NCBI GenBank assembly: GCA_002493945.1
Contig: DLAL01000081.1
Coordinates: 1-31,619, forward strand
DNA from: Porphyromonadaceae bacterium UBA7048
Lineage (GTDB): Bacteria; Bacteroidota; Bacteroidia; Bacteroidales; Muribaculaceae
DNA length: 31,619 nucleotides
Direction: 5' to 3'
Part shown: positions 9,412-16,235 of the stretch, piece after piece
How positions within the stretch are numbered: the first letter of the stretch is position 1
How the letters are laid out: each line of letters starts with the position of its first letter
Program-made: the position numbers and the translations under genes
The notes under the pieces: generated by a model
Told to the model about the DNA's origin: nothing
What the model saw: the letters and a program-made list of their open reading frames with translations, nothing else
The model's database searches: none

Positions 9412-9419
9412 TATCTTTG
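9412..9419 (+). promoter_or_regulatory. Promoter of the four-helix-bundle gene, -7 box
   Basis: TATCTTTG is an exact TAnnTTTG match and lies 26 bases before the ATG at 9446. A TTG at 9386-9388 is a possible but rather distant -33 element. Confidence 0.55.
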
Positions 9420-9445
9420 CCGTACCTTAGACTTGTAATACCAAA

Positions 9446-9991
9446 ATGAACGGCTTTCTGAAAATAGCTGGCGATTACCGTGAGTGGAACGTCTATAAGA
9501 AATCTGTGATATTATGTGATGTCACGGAGATGTTCATAAACCGCGCCTTGCCCGCAGGCTCGAGAACGATTGACCAGATGCGGCAAGCAGCGCGGTCATG
9601 CAAACAGAACATCGTCGAGGGAATCGGCGACAATACGGTATCCTCGGAAATGTGCATAAAACTCATCGGAGTGGCACGAGGGTCTATCAGAGAACTGAGG
9701 GAGGACTACGCTGACTTCCTGCGGCAACACAAATATGAAATATGGGATAAGGATGACCATCGTACTCTCAGCCTCAGGAAATACAGCATGACTCATTATG
9801 ACCCGCGGGATTACGTCGAGAAGTGCGAGGTACGCTCGAATGAGACAGTCGCCAATATTATGCTTACGCTGATCTATCAGATGGACGCCATGCTCGCCAA
9901 GGTTCTCAAAGCCCTGGAAGCCCGCTTTCTGGAAGAAAGCGGCATCAAGGAAGCGATGAGCCGCGCAAGACGGGAAAGGCGGGGATACTGA
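9446..9991 (+). CDS. Four-helix-bundle protein (23S rRNA IVS-protein-like)
   Basis: A 181-residue, mostly helical protein. The stretch from INRALPAGSRTIDQMRQAARS to KQNIVEGIGDNTVSSEMCIKLIGVARGSIRELREDYADFL is typical of the four-helix-bundle family first noted as proteins encoded in 23S rRNA intervening sequences: a QMR/AARS helix, an N-IVEG turn, and a long helix of the SxxELxxDY type. A C-terminal extension (about 120-181) with more charged helices resembles the suffix domain seen in Bacteroidetes members. The biochemical function is unknown; family members form oligomeric bundles. Here it is free-standing, not in an rRNA gene. It is monocistronic with its own TATCTTTG promoter, and the long fold-back repeat begins 29 bases after its stop. 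Confidence 0.8.
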   Translation: MNGFLKIAGDYREWNVYKKSVILCDVTEMFINRALPAGSRTIDQMRQAARSCKQNIVEGIGDNTVSSEMCIKLIGVARGSIRELREDYADFLRQHKYEIWDKDDHRTLSLRKYSMTHYDPRDYVEKCEVRSNETVANIMLTLIYQMDAMLAKVLKALEARFLEESGIKEAMSRARRERRGY

Positions 9992-10020
9992 CGAGTGCGC
10001 GCGAGGCCTGGTGCTGTGGG

Positions 10021-10292
10021 ATGTATCTGATGTATCGGATGAGTCTTATGTATCTGATATAAGTAACTCTTAAAAATTAGTTTATATTTAGTTTAAAAGT
10101 AACTGCCGTAGATTGCTGCGATGTAATTCTCGTCTTTTGACCGCTTTCCGCCCTCGTCATCAGGCTTGTAGCTCGCTACAAGCCATCTTCCTCAGACGAA
10201 AATCAGGCCAAAATCCTTCAAATTTCATTCGCAGCTAATTTTTGCGAGTTACTTATCAGACACATCAATCACATCCGCCTCATCAGATACAT
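10021..10292. repeat. Long imperfect inverted repeat (fold-back or MITE-like element)
   Basis: The outer arms 10021-10080 and 10235-10292 are complementary over most of their length: ATGTATCTGATG, CGGATG, ATGTnTCTGAT, AAGTAACTC and AAAAATTAG occur in the same order on both arms (right arm read on the minus strand). The centre is a perfect 10-bp palindrome arm pair, GGCTTGTAGC (10163-10172) and GCTACAAGCC (10175-10184). Between these, GCTGCGATG (10115-10123) pairs loosely with CATTCGCAGC (10226-10235). The left arm carries about 35 extra bases (10081-10114). There is no coding capacity and no obvious target-site duplication. Confidence 0.75.
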
Positions 10293-10298
10293 CCGCCC

Positions 10299-10343
10299 GT
10301 AGAGCCGGTCGCAGACGATGTCGCAGCCTGAAAGAATCCGGCC
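10299..10343 (-). pseudogene. Remnant of a glycosyltransferase gene
   Basis: These bases match 11766-11810, inside the GT4-like gene, at about 39 of 45 positions by my count, with an unbroken run of 22 identical bases. Translated on the minus strand the remnant reads RILSGCDIVCDRLY; the intact gene reads RVLSGCDIVCDQLY. The match stops within about 7 bases of the fold-back element on one side and fades after 10343 on the other. It has the same orientation as the intact gene, with fic between them. Confidence 0.7.
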
Positions 10344-10423
10344 AGCCCGGGATGCTTCCTTATCTCTAAGTTTTGCGCTTCGATCTGGAATCTTCAGGTA
10401 TTAACTTTTCTCCGTCAAAAACT

Positions 10424-10453
10424 TTTGTATGTCAGTAATAATCCGTAACTTTA
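10424..10453 (+). promoter_or_regulatory. fic promoter (-33 and -7)
   Basis: TTTG (10424-10427, within CTTTTG) is followed after 18 bases by TAACTTTA (10446-10453), one base off the -7 consensus. It lies 37 bases before the fic ATG. Confidence 0.5.
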
Positions 10454-10490
10454 TGGTGCCGCAACCCAACCACCGGCACCGCACCTCTTT

Positions 10491-11477
10491 ATGACAGCAC
10501 CTCCTTTCATCGTATCGTCCAAAGCGATAAATCTTGTCGCAGAAATATCCGCGCTGCTTGAACGTCAAAATATCGCTCTTGAGAGCGAACAAGAGCTGAA
10601 ACTGCGCAAAGCGAATCGCATCAAGACCATCCACTCGTCGCTTGCCATCGAAGGCAATACGCTGAGCGAGGACGACGTACGCGATATCATCAACGGAAAA
10701 CCTGTCGTGGCACCCCTCCGCCAGATTCAGGAGGTGAAAAACGCCATCCGGGTCTATGACATATACTCGCAGCTGAATCCCCTGGAAGAGAAGGATCTGC
10801 TGCGGGCGCACGGGATGATGATGGAGGCTCTGACTGATGATGCCGGACGATATCGGCGCAGTGGAGTCGGCGTGTTCGGAGAAAAAGGTCTGGTGCACAT
10901 GGCGCCTCCGCCTCAACGGGTCCCTGCGCTGATGGGCGACCTCTTTTCATGGCTTAAAGAATCGGATGACCATCTTCTGATTAGGTCATGCGTGTTCCAC
11001 TACGAATTCGAGTTCATCCATCCTTTCTCCGATGGAAACGGACGTACGGGGCGGCTCTGGCAGTCGCTGATTCTCGGAAAGCTGAATCCTGTCTTCGAGC
11101 ATCTGCCGGTCGAGAATATGGTCTACTCCAATCAGCAGGAGTACTATGACGCGATTGCGGCATCTACTGCCGCAGGTCAGTCGGGACCGTTCATTGACTT
11201 CATGCTCACCGAAATACTGAAGACGCTTCAACAAAACATCTCGGAGAAAGCACCCAATAAAATACCCTATAAAGTACCCAATAAATCCGAACTGGCCATC
11301 CTCGCATTGCTCTCTGACAATCCGCGGCTGACCCGCACGGAACTTGCCGCAAATGTAGGGCTCTCTGAAAGCGGTGTCAAGAAAATCCTCTCAAACATGA
11401 AAGCGGCAGGATGGATAGAGCGCTACGGGAGCAACAAAACGGGAATGTGGCTCGTGCGCTACCCTGACACAAAATAA
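10491..11477 (+). CDS. Fic-family protein with N-terminal inhibitory helix and C-terminal winged helix
   Basis: Fic enzymes transfer AMP or other nucleotide parts to hydroxyl side chains of target proteins. The 328-residue protein has the full active-site loop HPFSDGNGRTGR (177-188) with catalytic His177 and the phosphate-binding residues. The N-terminal motif SLAIEGN (50-56) fits the inhibitory helix S/TxxxE(G/N), where Glu54 would block ATP; this is a class II, self-inhibited layout. The C-terminal 65 residues form a winged-helix domain (ELAANVGLSESGVKKILSNM), after a lysine/proline-rich linker (PNKIPYKVPNK). Such Fic-wHTH proteins are common, scattered genes in Bacteroidetes; the target is unknown. 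No antitoxin gene is adjacent. It converges on the glycosyltransferase gene with only 3 bases between the stops. Confidence 0.9.
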   Translation: MTAPPFIVSSKAINLVAEISALLERQNIALESEQELKLRKANRIKTIHSSLAIEGNTLSEDDVRDIINGKPVVAPLRQIQEVKNAIRVYDIYSQLNPLEEKDLLRAHGMMMEALTDDAGRYRRSGVGVFGEKGLVHMAPPPQRVPALMGDLFSWLKESDDHLLIRSCVFHYEFEFIHPFSDGNGRTGRLWQSLILGKLNPVFEHLPVENMVYSNQQEYYDAIAASTAAGQSGPFIDFMLTEILKTLQQNISEKAPNKIPYKVPNKSELAILALLSDNPRLTRTELAANVGLSESGVKKILSNMKAAGWIERYGSNKTGMWLVRYPDTK

Positions 11478-11480
11478 CTA

Positions 11481-12590
11481 TCACCTCTCCCACGCACTGA
11501 CAAAGCGCTTCGCGACCAGCTCGGCGTCGTTGTGCCGCCGGACGAAGTCCGGGCCGGTGGCTGCCATGGCGCGGAGGAGCGCCGGGTCGTCGACCAACGC
11601 GAGCAGGCGCGCATAGGTGCCTTCGGGGTCAAGCGGGTCGGGATTGAAGACAGGGCGCAGACCCGGCGGCTCGCCGATGAAGCGGTAGTACTCTTCCTCG
11701 CCGCCGGAGATAGGGACAACACCCATCGCCATGGCCATCAGGGCCGTGGTGCCCGGGGTATAGGAGTAGAGCTGGTCGCAGACGATGTCGCAGCCGGACA
11801 GAACACGGACGAAGTCGGCGAAGGGCATATTCGGCGGCGCCACAATCTCGATGCGGCCGGGACGCTCGGCCTCCAGACGCCGGAGCATAGGCAGCAGGAC
11901 GTCGGCGCCTTTCTCGCCCTCGCGGCCGCGGCGGCAGGCGTAGAGTATGCGGATGCGGCCGTCAGCGCGGCTGTGGTGGTGCGGCAGACCGGAGATGTCG
12001 ACCGGGATGCCGCCGTATGTGAGAGGCAGCGACGGATGCTCGGCCTCAAGGATGCGGTGATACTCGTAGAGAGCGGTGACGGCACCGTCGATATGACTGT
12101 AGAACACGTCGTTGTAAGCGGCCAGGTCGGGCGCCATCCACTGATCATACTGGGCATTGGGGTCGTAACGCCAGGGCAATATGCGGCCGCCCGTCTGCCA
12201 CTCGGAGTAGCCAAGTGCGGGATGCTGCGACGTGAGATTCTTCACAAGCGAGTGGTCATAGCCGATGGCCGAGAGGAAGAGTGAGCCGTTCTGACGGCGA
12301 AAGCGGCGCAGGAGACTCTCGAGTCGTGCCGGACGGAGTTGCACGAATCCCGGAGATATGAACTGGACCACGTCGAAGCCTCGCAGCGTGGTGGCCTGAA
12401 GCCACGACAGACGCCCGTAGAGAGCGAGTCCGGCTGCTTTCGAGGCACCGCGCGAGAGATCGATGTCGCGCGGCGTGCGTATCCATCCGCCTCCGTCCGA
12501 GGCCAGGCATACCTCATGACCGAGCGAACGCAGGGCGCCGGCGAGCGCCGCGTGGTAGTTGCTGGCATCGCCCATCAGAAGTATCTTCAT
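11481..12590 (-). CDS. GT4-like glycosyltransferase (GT-B fold)
   Basis: A 369-residue cytosolic protein with an N-terminal Rossmann start (MKILLMGDASNYHAALAGALRSLGHEV) and a C-terminal nucleotide-sugar half: KGADVLLPMLRRLEAE (227-242), LSGCDIVCDQLYSY (264-277), then TPGTTALMAMAMGVVPISGGEEEYY (278-302). This places the acidic donor-binding residues in a GT4-like pattern. Donor and acceptor cannot be told from sequence. Its ATG overlaps the stop of the GT2 gene (ATGA), so it is the last gene of a kinase-GT2-GT4 operon. A decayed scrap of the same gene lies 1.4 kb away at 10299-10343. A role in surface glycan or glycolipid synthesis is inferred from the neighbours. Confidence 0.75.
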   Translation of the reverse strand: MKILLMGDASNYHAALAGALRSLGHEVCLASDGGGWIRTPRDIDLSRGASKAAGLALYGRLSWLQATTLRGFDVVQFISPGFVQLRPARLESLLRRFRRQNGSLFLSAIGYDHSLVKNLTSQHPALGYSEWQTGGRILPWRYDPNAQYDQWMAPDLAAYNDVFYSHIDGAVTALYEYHRILEAEHPSLPLTYGGIPVDISGLPHHHSRADGRIRILYACRRGREGEKGADVLLPMLRRLEAERPGRIEIVAPPNMPFADFVRVLSGCDIVCDQLYSYTPGTTALMAMAMGVVPISGGEEEYYRFIGEPPGLRPVFNPDPLDPEGTYARLLALVDDPALLRAMAATGPDFVRRHNDAELVAKRFVSAWER

Positions 12591-13390
12591 ATCTGTCTGC
12601 TCTTTACGATTGAATAGACGAATCCCTCAAGGAGATGCCACAGCGAAGTGACGAACAGGCCGGGCGACCGCCACGCCTCGACCAGAAGCCTGATGAAGGC
12701 CGCAGCCGAGCCGCGCGATATTCGCATCACGGCGCCGCGTGCACGTATGACTCCGGCGCGGGCGCCGTCGCGTGTGCAGGTTGTCGGACCGGGATGCACC
12801 ACGGCGCATATGTCACGGAAACGGCCCGAGAGGCCGCTACTGAACGCCTTATGCAGGAAGATGTTCTCCTCGCCTGCGGCAAGAAAGGGCGCACCGATGC
12901 CGAAGAGCGGACTGAAGCGCAGCCCGACACTCTCCACCGCGCGGCGCCTCAGCGATATCTCGAATGAGACGGGGCTGTAGAACCTGTACGGCTCCGCAAG
13001 ATTCCATCCGTCAGGCGGATAGATATGCTCCTCCGGAATTTCGGCATGAGTGCACAGCACGTCGAGCGACGGGTCGGCGTCGAACTCGGCGATAATCTGC
13101 CTCAGCCCTTCGGCCTTGAACCGCAGGTCGTCGTCGGCAATATGGATGTACGGAGCCGTGGCCAGGTCGAGGGCATGGTTGCGGTTGACGCTCAGTCCGC
13201 GGTCATCGAACTGATAGACCTCTATGTCGTGTCGGCGTGTCAGTGCGGCCCGTGCCGGAGCTGTATTGGCCCCGTCGGGATTCTGGCACACGACTATGTA
13301 GCGCACTTCCGGAAGCATAGGCAGCCGTCCGGGAGCAAGCTGCGAGAGCCGCGCGGCCGTAGTGCATATGAGGACTTCGAGCTTCACCAT
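12587..13390 (-). CDS. GT2-like glycosyltransferase (GT-A fold)
   Basis: A 267-residue protein with a GT-A type N-terminus (KLEVLICTTAARL), the block FDDRGLSVNRNHALDLA (61-77) seen in GT2 relatives, and a metal/nucleotide DDD motif in HIADDDLRF (83-91). A C-terminal hydrophobic stretch (FVTSLWHLLEGFVYSIV) may bind the membrane. The ATG at 13390 is chosen because an upstream-open start would sit inside the kinase gene, whose stop is at 13401-13403; the translation from MVKLEVLICT has the expected first beta strand. It overlaps the GT4-like gene by 4 bases. Substrate unknown. Confidence 0.75.
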   Translation of the reverse strand: MVKLEVLICTTAARLSQLAPGRLPMLPEVRYIVVCQNPDGANTAPARAALTRRHDIEVYQFDDRGLSVNRNHALDLATAPYIHIADDDLRFKAEGLRQIIAEFDADPSLDVLCTHAEIPEEHIYPPDGWNLAEPYRFYSPVSFEISLRRRAVESVGLRFSPLFGIGAPFLAAGEENIFLHKAFSSGLSGRFRDICAVVHPGPTTCTRDGARAGVIRARGAVMRISRGSAAAFIRLLVEAWRSPGLFVTSLWHLLEGFVYSIVKSRQI

Positions 13391-13400
13391 AGGCCGGGCG

Positions 13401-14495
13401 TCAGCGGTATCGTGCGGCAGTCTCGGCCACAATGCGGCACATTTCATCGTAGTGCTCCTCCATGCTCTCGAGCAGACGGTGCTGCGCACGGGCGCGCACC
13501 AGATTGTGGTCGGCGTAAGCCGTCTTGTAGTAGGTGTCGCCGTCTATATAGTCCATCAGGAAGCGGAGTTCCTGCTCGAAGGTGATGTAGCGTGCGGAAA
13601 AGGCCAGCCACTCCAGCTCGGCGTCGGTCAGATGCGCGGCCTGCTGCGAGAGGTATCCGTCGGTGTAGGCCGTGAATACGGGCAATGAGAGCGACACGCG
13701 CGAAAGGTCGCGGTCGTCCTCGTCGCCGGTGTTGGCATATGAGCGGATGGCGTCGCCGAAGTCGTTCAGCGCCGGAGCGGCCATGACCGTATCGAGGTCT
13801 ATGACGCAGAGCACGCGGCCGGAGCGGTCGAAGAGTATGTTGCTTATCTTGGTGTCGTTGTGGGTGACGCGCACGGGGATGACGCCGTCGTCGACAAGCC
13901 GGCGGAACGCAAGCATCTCCGCGCGTCGCGCCTCGATACCTGCGATTTCGGCGGCCACCGAGGCGCAGCGGCCGGCGCGGTCGGCTTTCAGGGCCTCGTC
14001 CCACTGCACGAAGCGGTGGCGGATGTCGTGGAAGCCGCGGATGGTCTCGTGCAGCGGCTCGTGAAAGTCGGCGAGCAGAGCCTGGAAGCGGCCTATGCCC
14101 ACCCCTCCCATGCGTGCCAGCTCAATGCTGTCGGCACGGTCGTAGGTCACCGTGTCGGGGATGTACACGCATGCCGCCCAGAAGTCGCCGGCGCTGTCGC
14201 GCACACAGAGCGCGCCGTCCACGGCTGGTACGACAGTGAGCACCTCTCGGAGAGGGTCATGCTCTGCGACCGTGACGGCGCGCCTGATATGTGCGGTGAC
14301 GCGGCTGATGTTGTCCATCATCGCCGGGACATCCTGAAAAATGTTACCGTTCTTACGCTGCAATATATAGTCGGGCGCATCGCCCTTGGTGCGTACGATG
14401 TATGTGTCGTTGATAAATCCCTGTCCGAGAGGGTCGATGCGGTCGACCGTACCCTCGAAAGCGAAGCGTGATGCGATGTGGCTGATATCGGGCAT
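13401..14495 (-). CDS. NahK-like N-acetylhexosamine 1-kinase (APH-fold phosphotransferase)
   Basis: The 364-residue protein resembles the anomeric kinase NahK of Bifidobacterium along its length: HIASRFAFEG near the start, YILQRKNGNIFQD, HDIRHRF, the catalytic loop VRVTHNDTKISNILFD (208-223, catalytic Asp214), the metal site IDLDTVM (232-238), DFGDAIR, and the late block FLMDYIDGDTYYKTAY with HNLVRARAQ. NahK phosphorylates GlcNAc or GalNAc at C1 with ATP. The start at 14495 is preferred over an upstream ATG because the -7 box TATCTTTG lies at 14522-14529. No lacto-N-biose phosphorylase is nearby; instead two glycosyltransferases follow, so it may supply sugar-1-phosphate for nucleotide-sugar synthesis. 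The exact substrate is an inference. Confidence 0.8.
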   Translation of the reverse strand: MPDISHIASRFAFEGTVDRIDPLGQGFINDTYIVRTKGDAPDYILQRKNGNIFQDVPAMMDNISRVTAHIRRAVTVAEHDPLREVLTVVPAVDGALCVRDSAGDFWAACVYIPDTVTYDRADSIELARMGGVGIGRFQALLADFHEPLHETIRGFHDIRHRFVQWDEALKADRAGRCASVAAEIAGIEARRAEMLAFRRLVDDGVIPVRVTHNDTKISNILFDRSGRVLCVIDLDTVMAAPALNDFGDAIRSYANTGDEDDRDLSRVSLSLPVFTAYTDGYLSQQAAHLTDAELEWLAFSARYITFEQELRFLMDYIDGDTYYKTAYADHNLVRARAQHRLLESMEEHYDEMCRIVAETAARYR

Positions 14496-14521
14496 ATCCG
14501 GATGTATCTGAGGTGATACGG

Positions 14522-14529
14522 CAAAGATA
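14522..14529 (-). promoter_or_regulatory. Promoter of the kinase-GT2-GT4 operon, -7 box
   Basis: TATCTTTG on the minus strand is an exact TAnnTTTG match, 26 bases before the chosen ATG. It overlaps the end region of nhaC, so the operon can be expressed apart from nhaC. Confidence 0.55.
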
Positions 14530-14546
14530 CGCAAAATACCCGACAC

Positions 14547-15848
14547 TCAGCCGTTCCGCGCCGTTTTTTCTTCGCGTCCGGGCAAAATCACCGATACAGC
14601 CACGCAGACTATCAGCGCCCAGGGATAGTAAAGATAGGGGAACGGAGCCGCCGGCGAAATGCCCGCCAGCGACGTGGCCAGCAGGGTCTGCGCTCCGTAG
14701 GGTATGAGGCACTGCACCACGCACGAGCACGTGTCCAGGAGCGAGGCGCACTTGCGCGGACGGATGCCGAAGCGGCGTGCCAGCTCGCGCGACAGCGAGC
14801 CTACAGTGATGATGGCCACGGTATTGTTGGCCGTACAGAGATTGACCAGCCCGACCAGCACGGCCACACACCCTTCGGCGCCGCGCATACCCTTTATGCC
14901 GCGTGTAAGCGACTGAAGCAGCCACTCTATGCCTCCGCAGGTCTTGACCAGCCCGAGCATACCGGCCGACATGAGGGTGATGACTATCAGCGCGCCCATG
15001 CCGTCGATGCCCGTGCCCATGAATCCGCAGAGCTGCAGCGGTCCGAAGCCCTTCCACAGGCCCATGGCGAAGGCCGTGACCGTGCCGAGCGAGAGCACGA
15101 CCGTGACATTGACGCGCAGGAGCGCCGTCACTATCACCACAGCATACGGCAGCACGAGCCAGGGCGAGGCGTCGGCCGAAGTGTGCACAGCTCCTTCGGC
15201 CAGCCCGTAGGACATGGCCACGTACACAGCCAGCGTGACCAGGGCGGCAGGAAGCGCTATGATGATATTGGCGCGGAACTTGTCGGCCATATCACAGCCC
15301 TGCGACCGCGTGGCGGCTATGGTGGTGTCGGATATGAACGAAAGGTTGTCGCCGAAAAAGGCGCCTCCGAGCACCACGGCGGTCATGAACGCCACACTCA
15401 CTCCGGCTCCCGGAGCTATCTCGGCTGCAAGCGGCGCAAGCGCCACTACCGTGCCTACCGACGTGCCCACGGCCAGCGATATGAAGCAGGCCGCCACGAA
15501 CATGCCCGGCACGAGCATCTGCGCCGGCAGCAGCCGCAGCGTCAGGGCCACGGTGGCATCGACGGCACCGATCTCCCTGGCGAGCGCCGCGAATGCCCCG
15601 GCAAGGATGAATATCCATATCATATAGATGATGTTGGAGTGCCCGGCGGCCCGGGAGAACACCTCAAGACGCTCGGCAAGGGTGCCGCGCGAGATGACGA
15701 CGGCCCACGCCGAAGCCACAACCAGGGCCACGGCGAAAGGCATGGCGTAGAAGTCGCCGGCGATGACCGACACCACTACGTACAGAAGCAGGAATACTAT
15801 GACGGGGGAGAGGCCCAGAAGGCCGCGGCGTGTGCTGATTTCTTTCAT
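14547..15848 (-). CDS. nhaC: NhaC-family Na+/H+ antiporter
   Basis: A 433-residue inner-membrane protein with about 11-12 hydrophobic helices. The diagnostic NhaC block GDNLSFISDTTIAATRSQG (166-184) is intact and is followed by DMADKFRAN. Two serine/threonine-rich loops (VGTSVGTVVALAPLA near 127-141 and NLCTANNTVAIITVGSL in the second half) mark the inverted repeat of this fold. Some NhaC-family members exchange organic anions rather than Na+/H+ (for example malate/lactate), so the substrate is uncertain. It has its own -7 box (15868-15875) and sits upstream of the NahK-like gene on the same strand. Confidence 0.85.
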   Translation of the reverse strand: MKEISTRRGLLGLSPVIVFLLLYVVVSVIAGDFYAMPFAVALVVASAWAVVISRGTLAERLEVFSRAAGHSNIIYMIWIFILAGAFAALAREIGAVDATVALTLRLLPAQMLVPGMFVAACFISLAVGTSVGTVVALAPLAAEIAPGAGVSVAFMTAVVLGGAFFGDNLSFISDTTIAATRSQGCDMADKFRANIIIALPAALVTLAVYVAMSYGLAEGAVHTSADASPWLVLPYAVVIVTALLRVNVTVVLSLGTVTAFAMGLWKGFGPLQLCGFMGTGIDGMGALIVITLMSAGMLGLVKTCGGIEWLLQSLTRGIKGMRGAEGCVAVLVGLVNLCTANNTVAIITVGSLSRELARRFGIRPRKCASLLDTCSCVVQCLIPYGAQTLLATSLAGISPAAPFPYLYYPWALIVCVAVSVILPGREEKTARNG

Positions 15849-15867
15849 GACCTTTGCATTACGGGTG

Positions 15868-15875
15868 CAAAGTTA
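15868..15875 (-). promoter_or_regulatory. nhaC promoter, -7 box
   Basis: TAACTTTG on the minus strand matches the -7 consensus exactly and lies 19 bases before the nhaC ATG, which implies a very short leader. Confidence 0.5.
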
Positions 15876-15899
15876 CGAAAAAAACGGCAAACGGCGCCG

Positions 15900-16139
15900 T
15901 CACTGCTCCGAAGCATACTCCAGCACCACGGGCGACTTTACATCGACACCGAACTCACGGGCACGGGCGAGGATGGCGCGCGCGAGCTTCGGCTTCAGCT
16001 CCTCGGGGCAGTAGCGGAAGTATGCTTCGGCGGCGCGCACATGTGCGGCATCGGGCATGGGATACTCGCGGCGCTCGGGAAGTCCGTAGACGTCGGAGGG
16101 CAGTTCTTTCTTTTCTTCGTAAGTAAGTCGGTCGTTCAT
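15900..16139 (-). CDS. Small conserved protein, DUF6582-like
   Basis: A 79-residue protein of the form LTYEEKKELPSDVYGLPERREYPMPDAAHVRAAEAYFRYCPEE, then KPKLARAILARAREFGVDV. The sequence of a LP-D--YGLP---YPMPD stretch followed by an HVR-A helix pair is one I associate with small DUF6582-type proteins and with segments of phage structural proteins. No catalytic residues are evident and function is unknown. It sits between nhaC and the divergent rlmL operon, 24 bases upstream of the nhaC promoter box. A near-consensus -7 box (GAACTTTG, 16186-16193, minus strand) could drive it. Confidence 0.65.
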   Translation of the reverse strand: MNDRLTYEEKKELPSDVYGLPERREYPMPDAAHVRAAEAYFRYCPEELKPKLARAILARAREFGVDVKSPVVLEYASEQ

Positions 16140-16206
16140 AACAGTTCGTTTATTGATTGTTATGGAAAAACGGCCGGAAGTGGAGCAAAGTTCACAAAAA
16201 AATCGC

Positions 16207-16214
16207 TAACTTTG
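16207..16214 (+). promoter_or_regulatory. rlmL-purD-pdxB operon promoter, -7 box
   Basis: TAACTTTG matches the -7 consensus exactly, 21 bases before the rlmL ATG. This supports the start at 16236 rather than the long open frame that runs upstream. Confidence 0.6.
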
Positions 16215-16235
16215 CAGACGAAAACATTGACACTT

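Larger units (their letters stand above)
9992..10490. other. Gene-free 0.5 kb gap with fold-back repeat, gene scrap and fic promoter
   Basis: No plausible gene is present. From left to right it holds the 272-bp imperfect inverted repeat (10021-10292), a roughly 45-bp decayed copy of part of the downstream glycosyltransferase gene (10299-10343), about 80 bases with nothing recognised, and the fic promoter (10424-10453). Confidence 0.8.

Noticed and set aside
15183..16235. N-terminal extension of rlmL
   Set aside because: The open frame crosses nhaC and the small gene on the other strand and contains the rlmL promoter; the family N-terminus begins at 16236.
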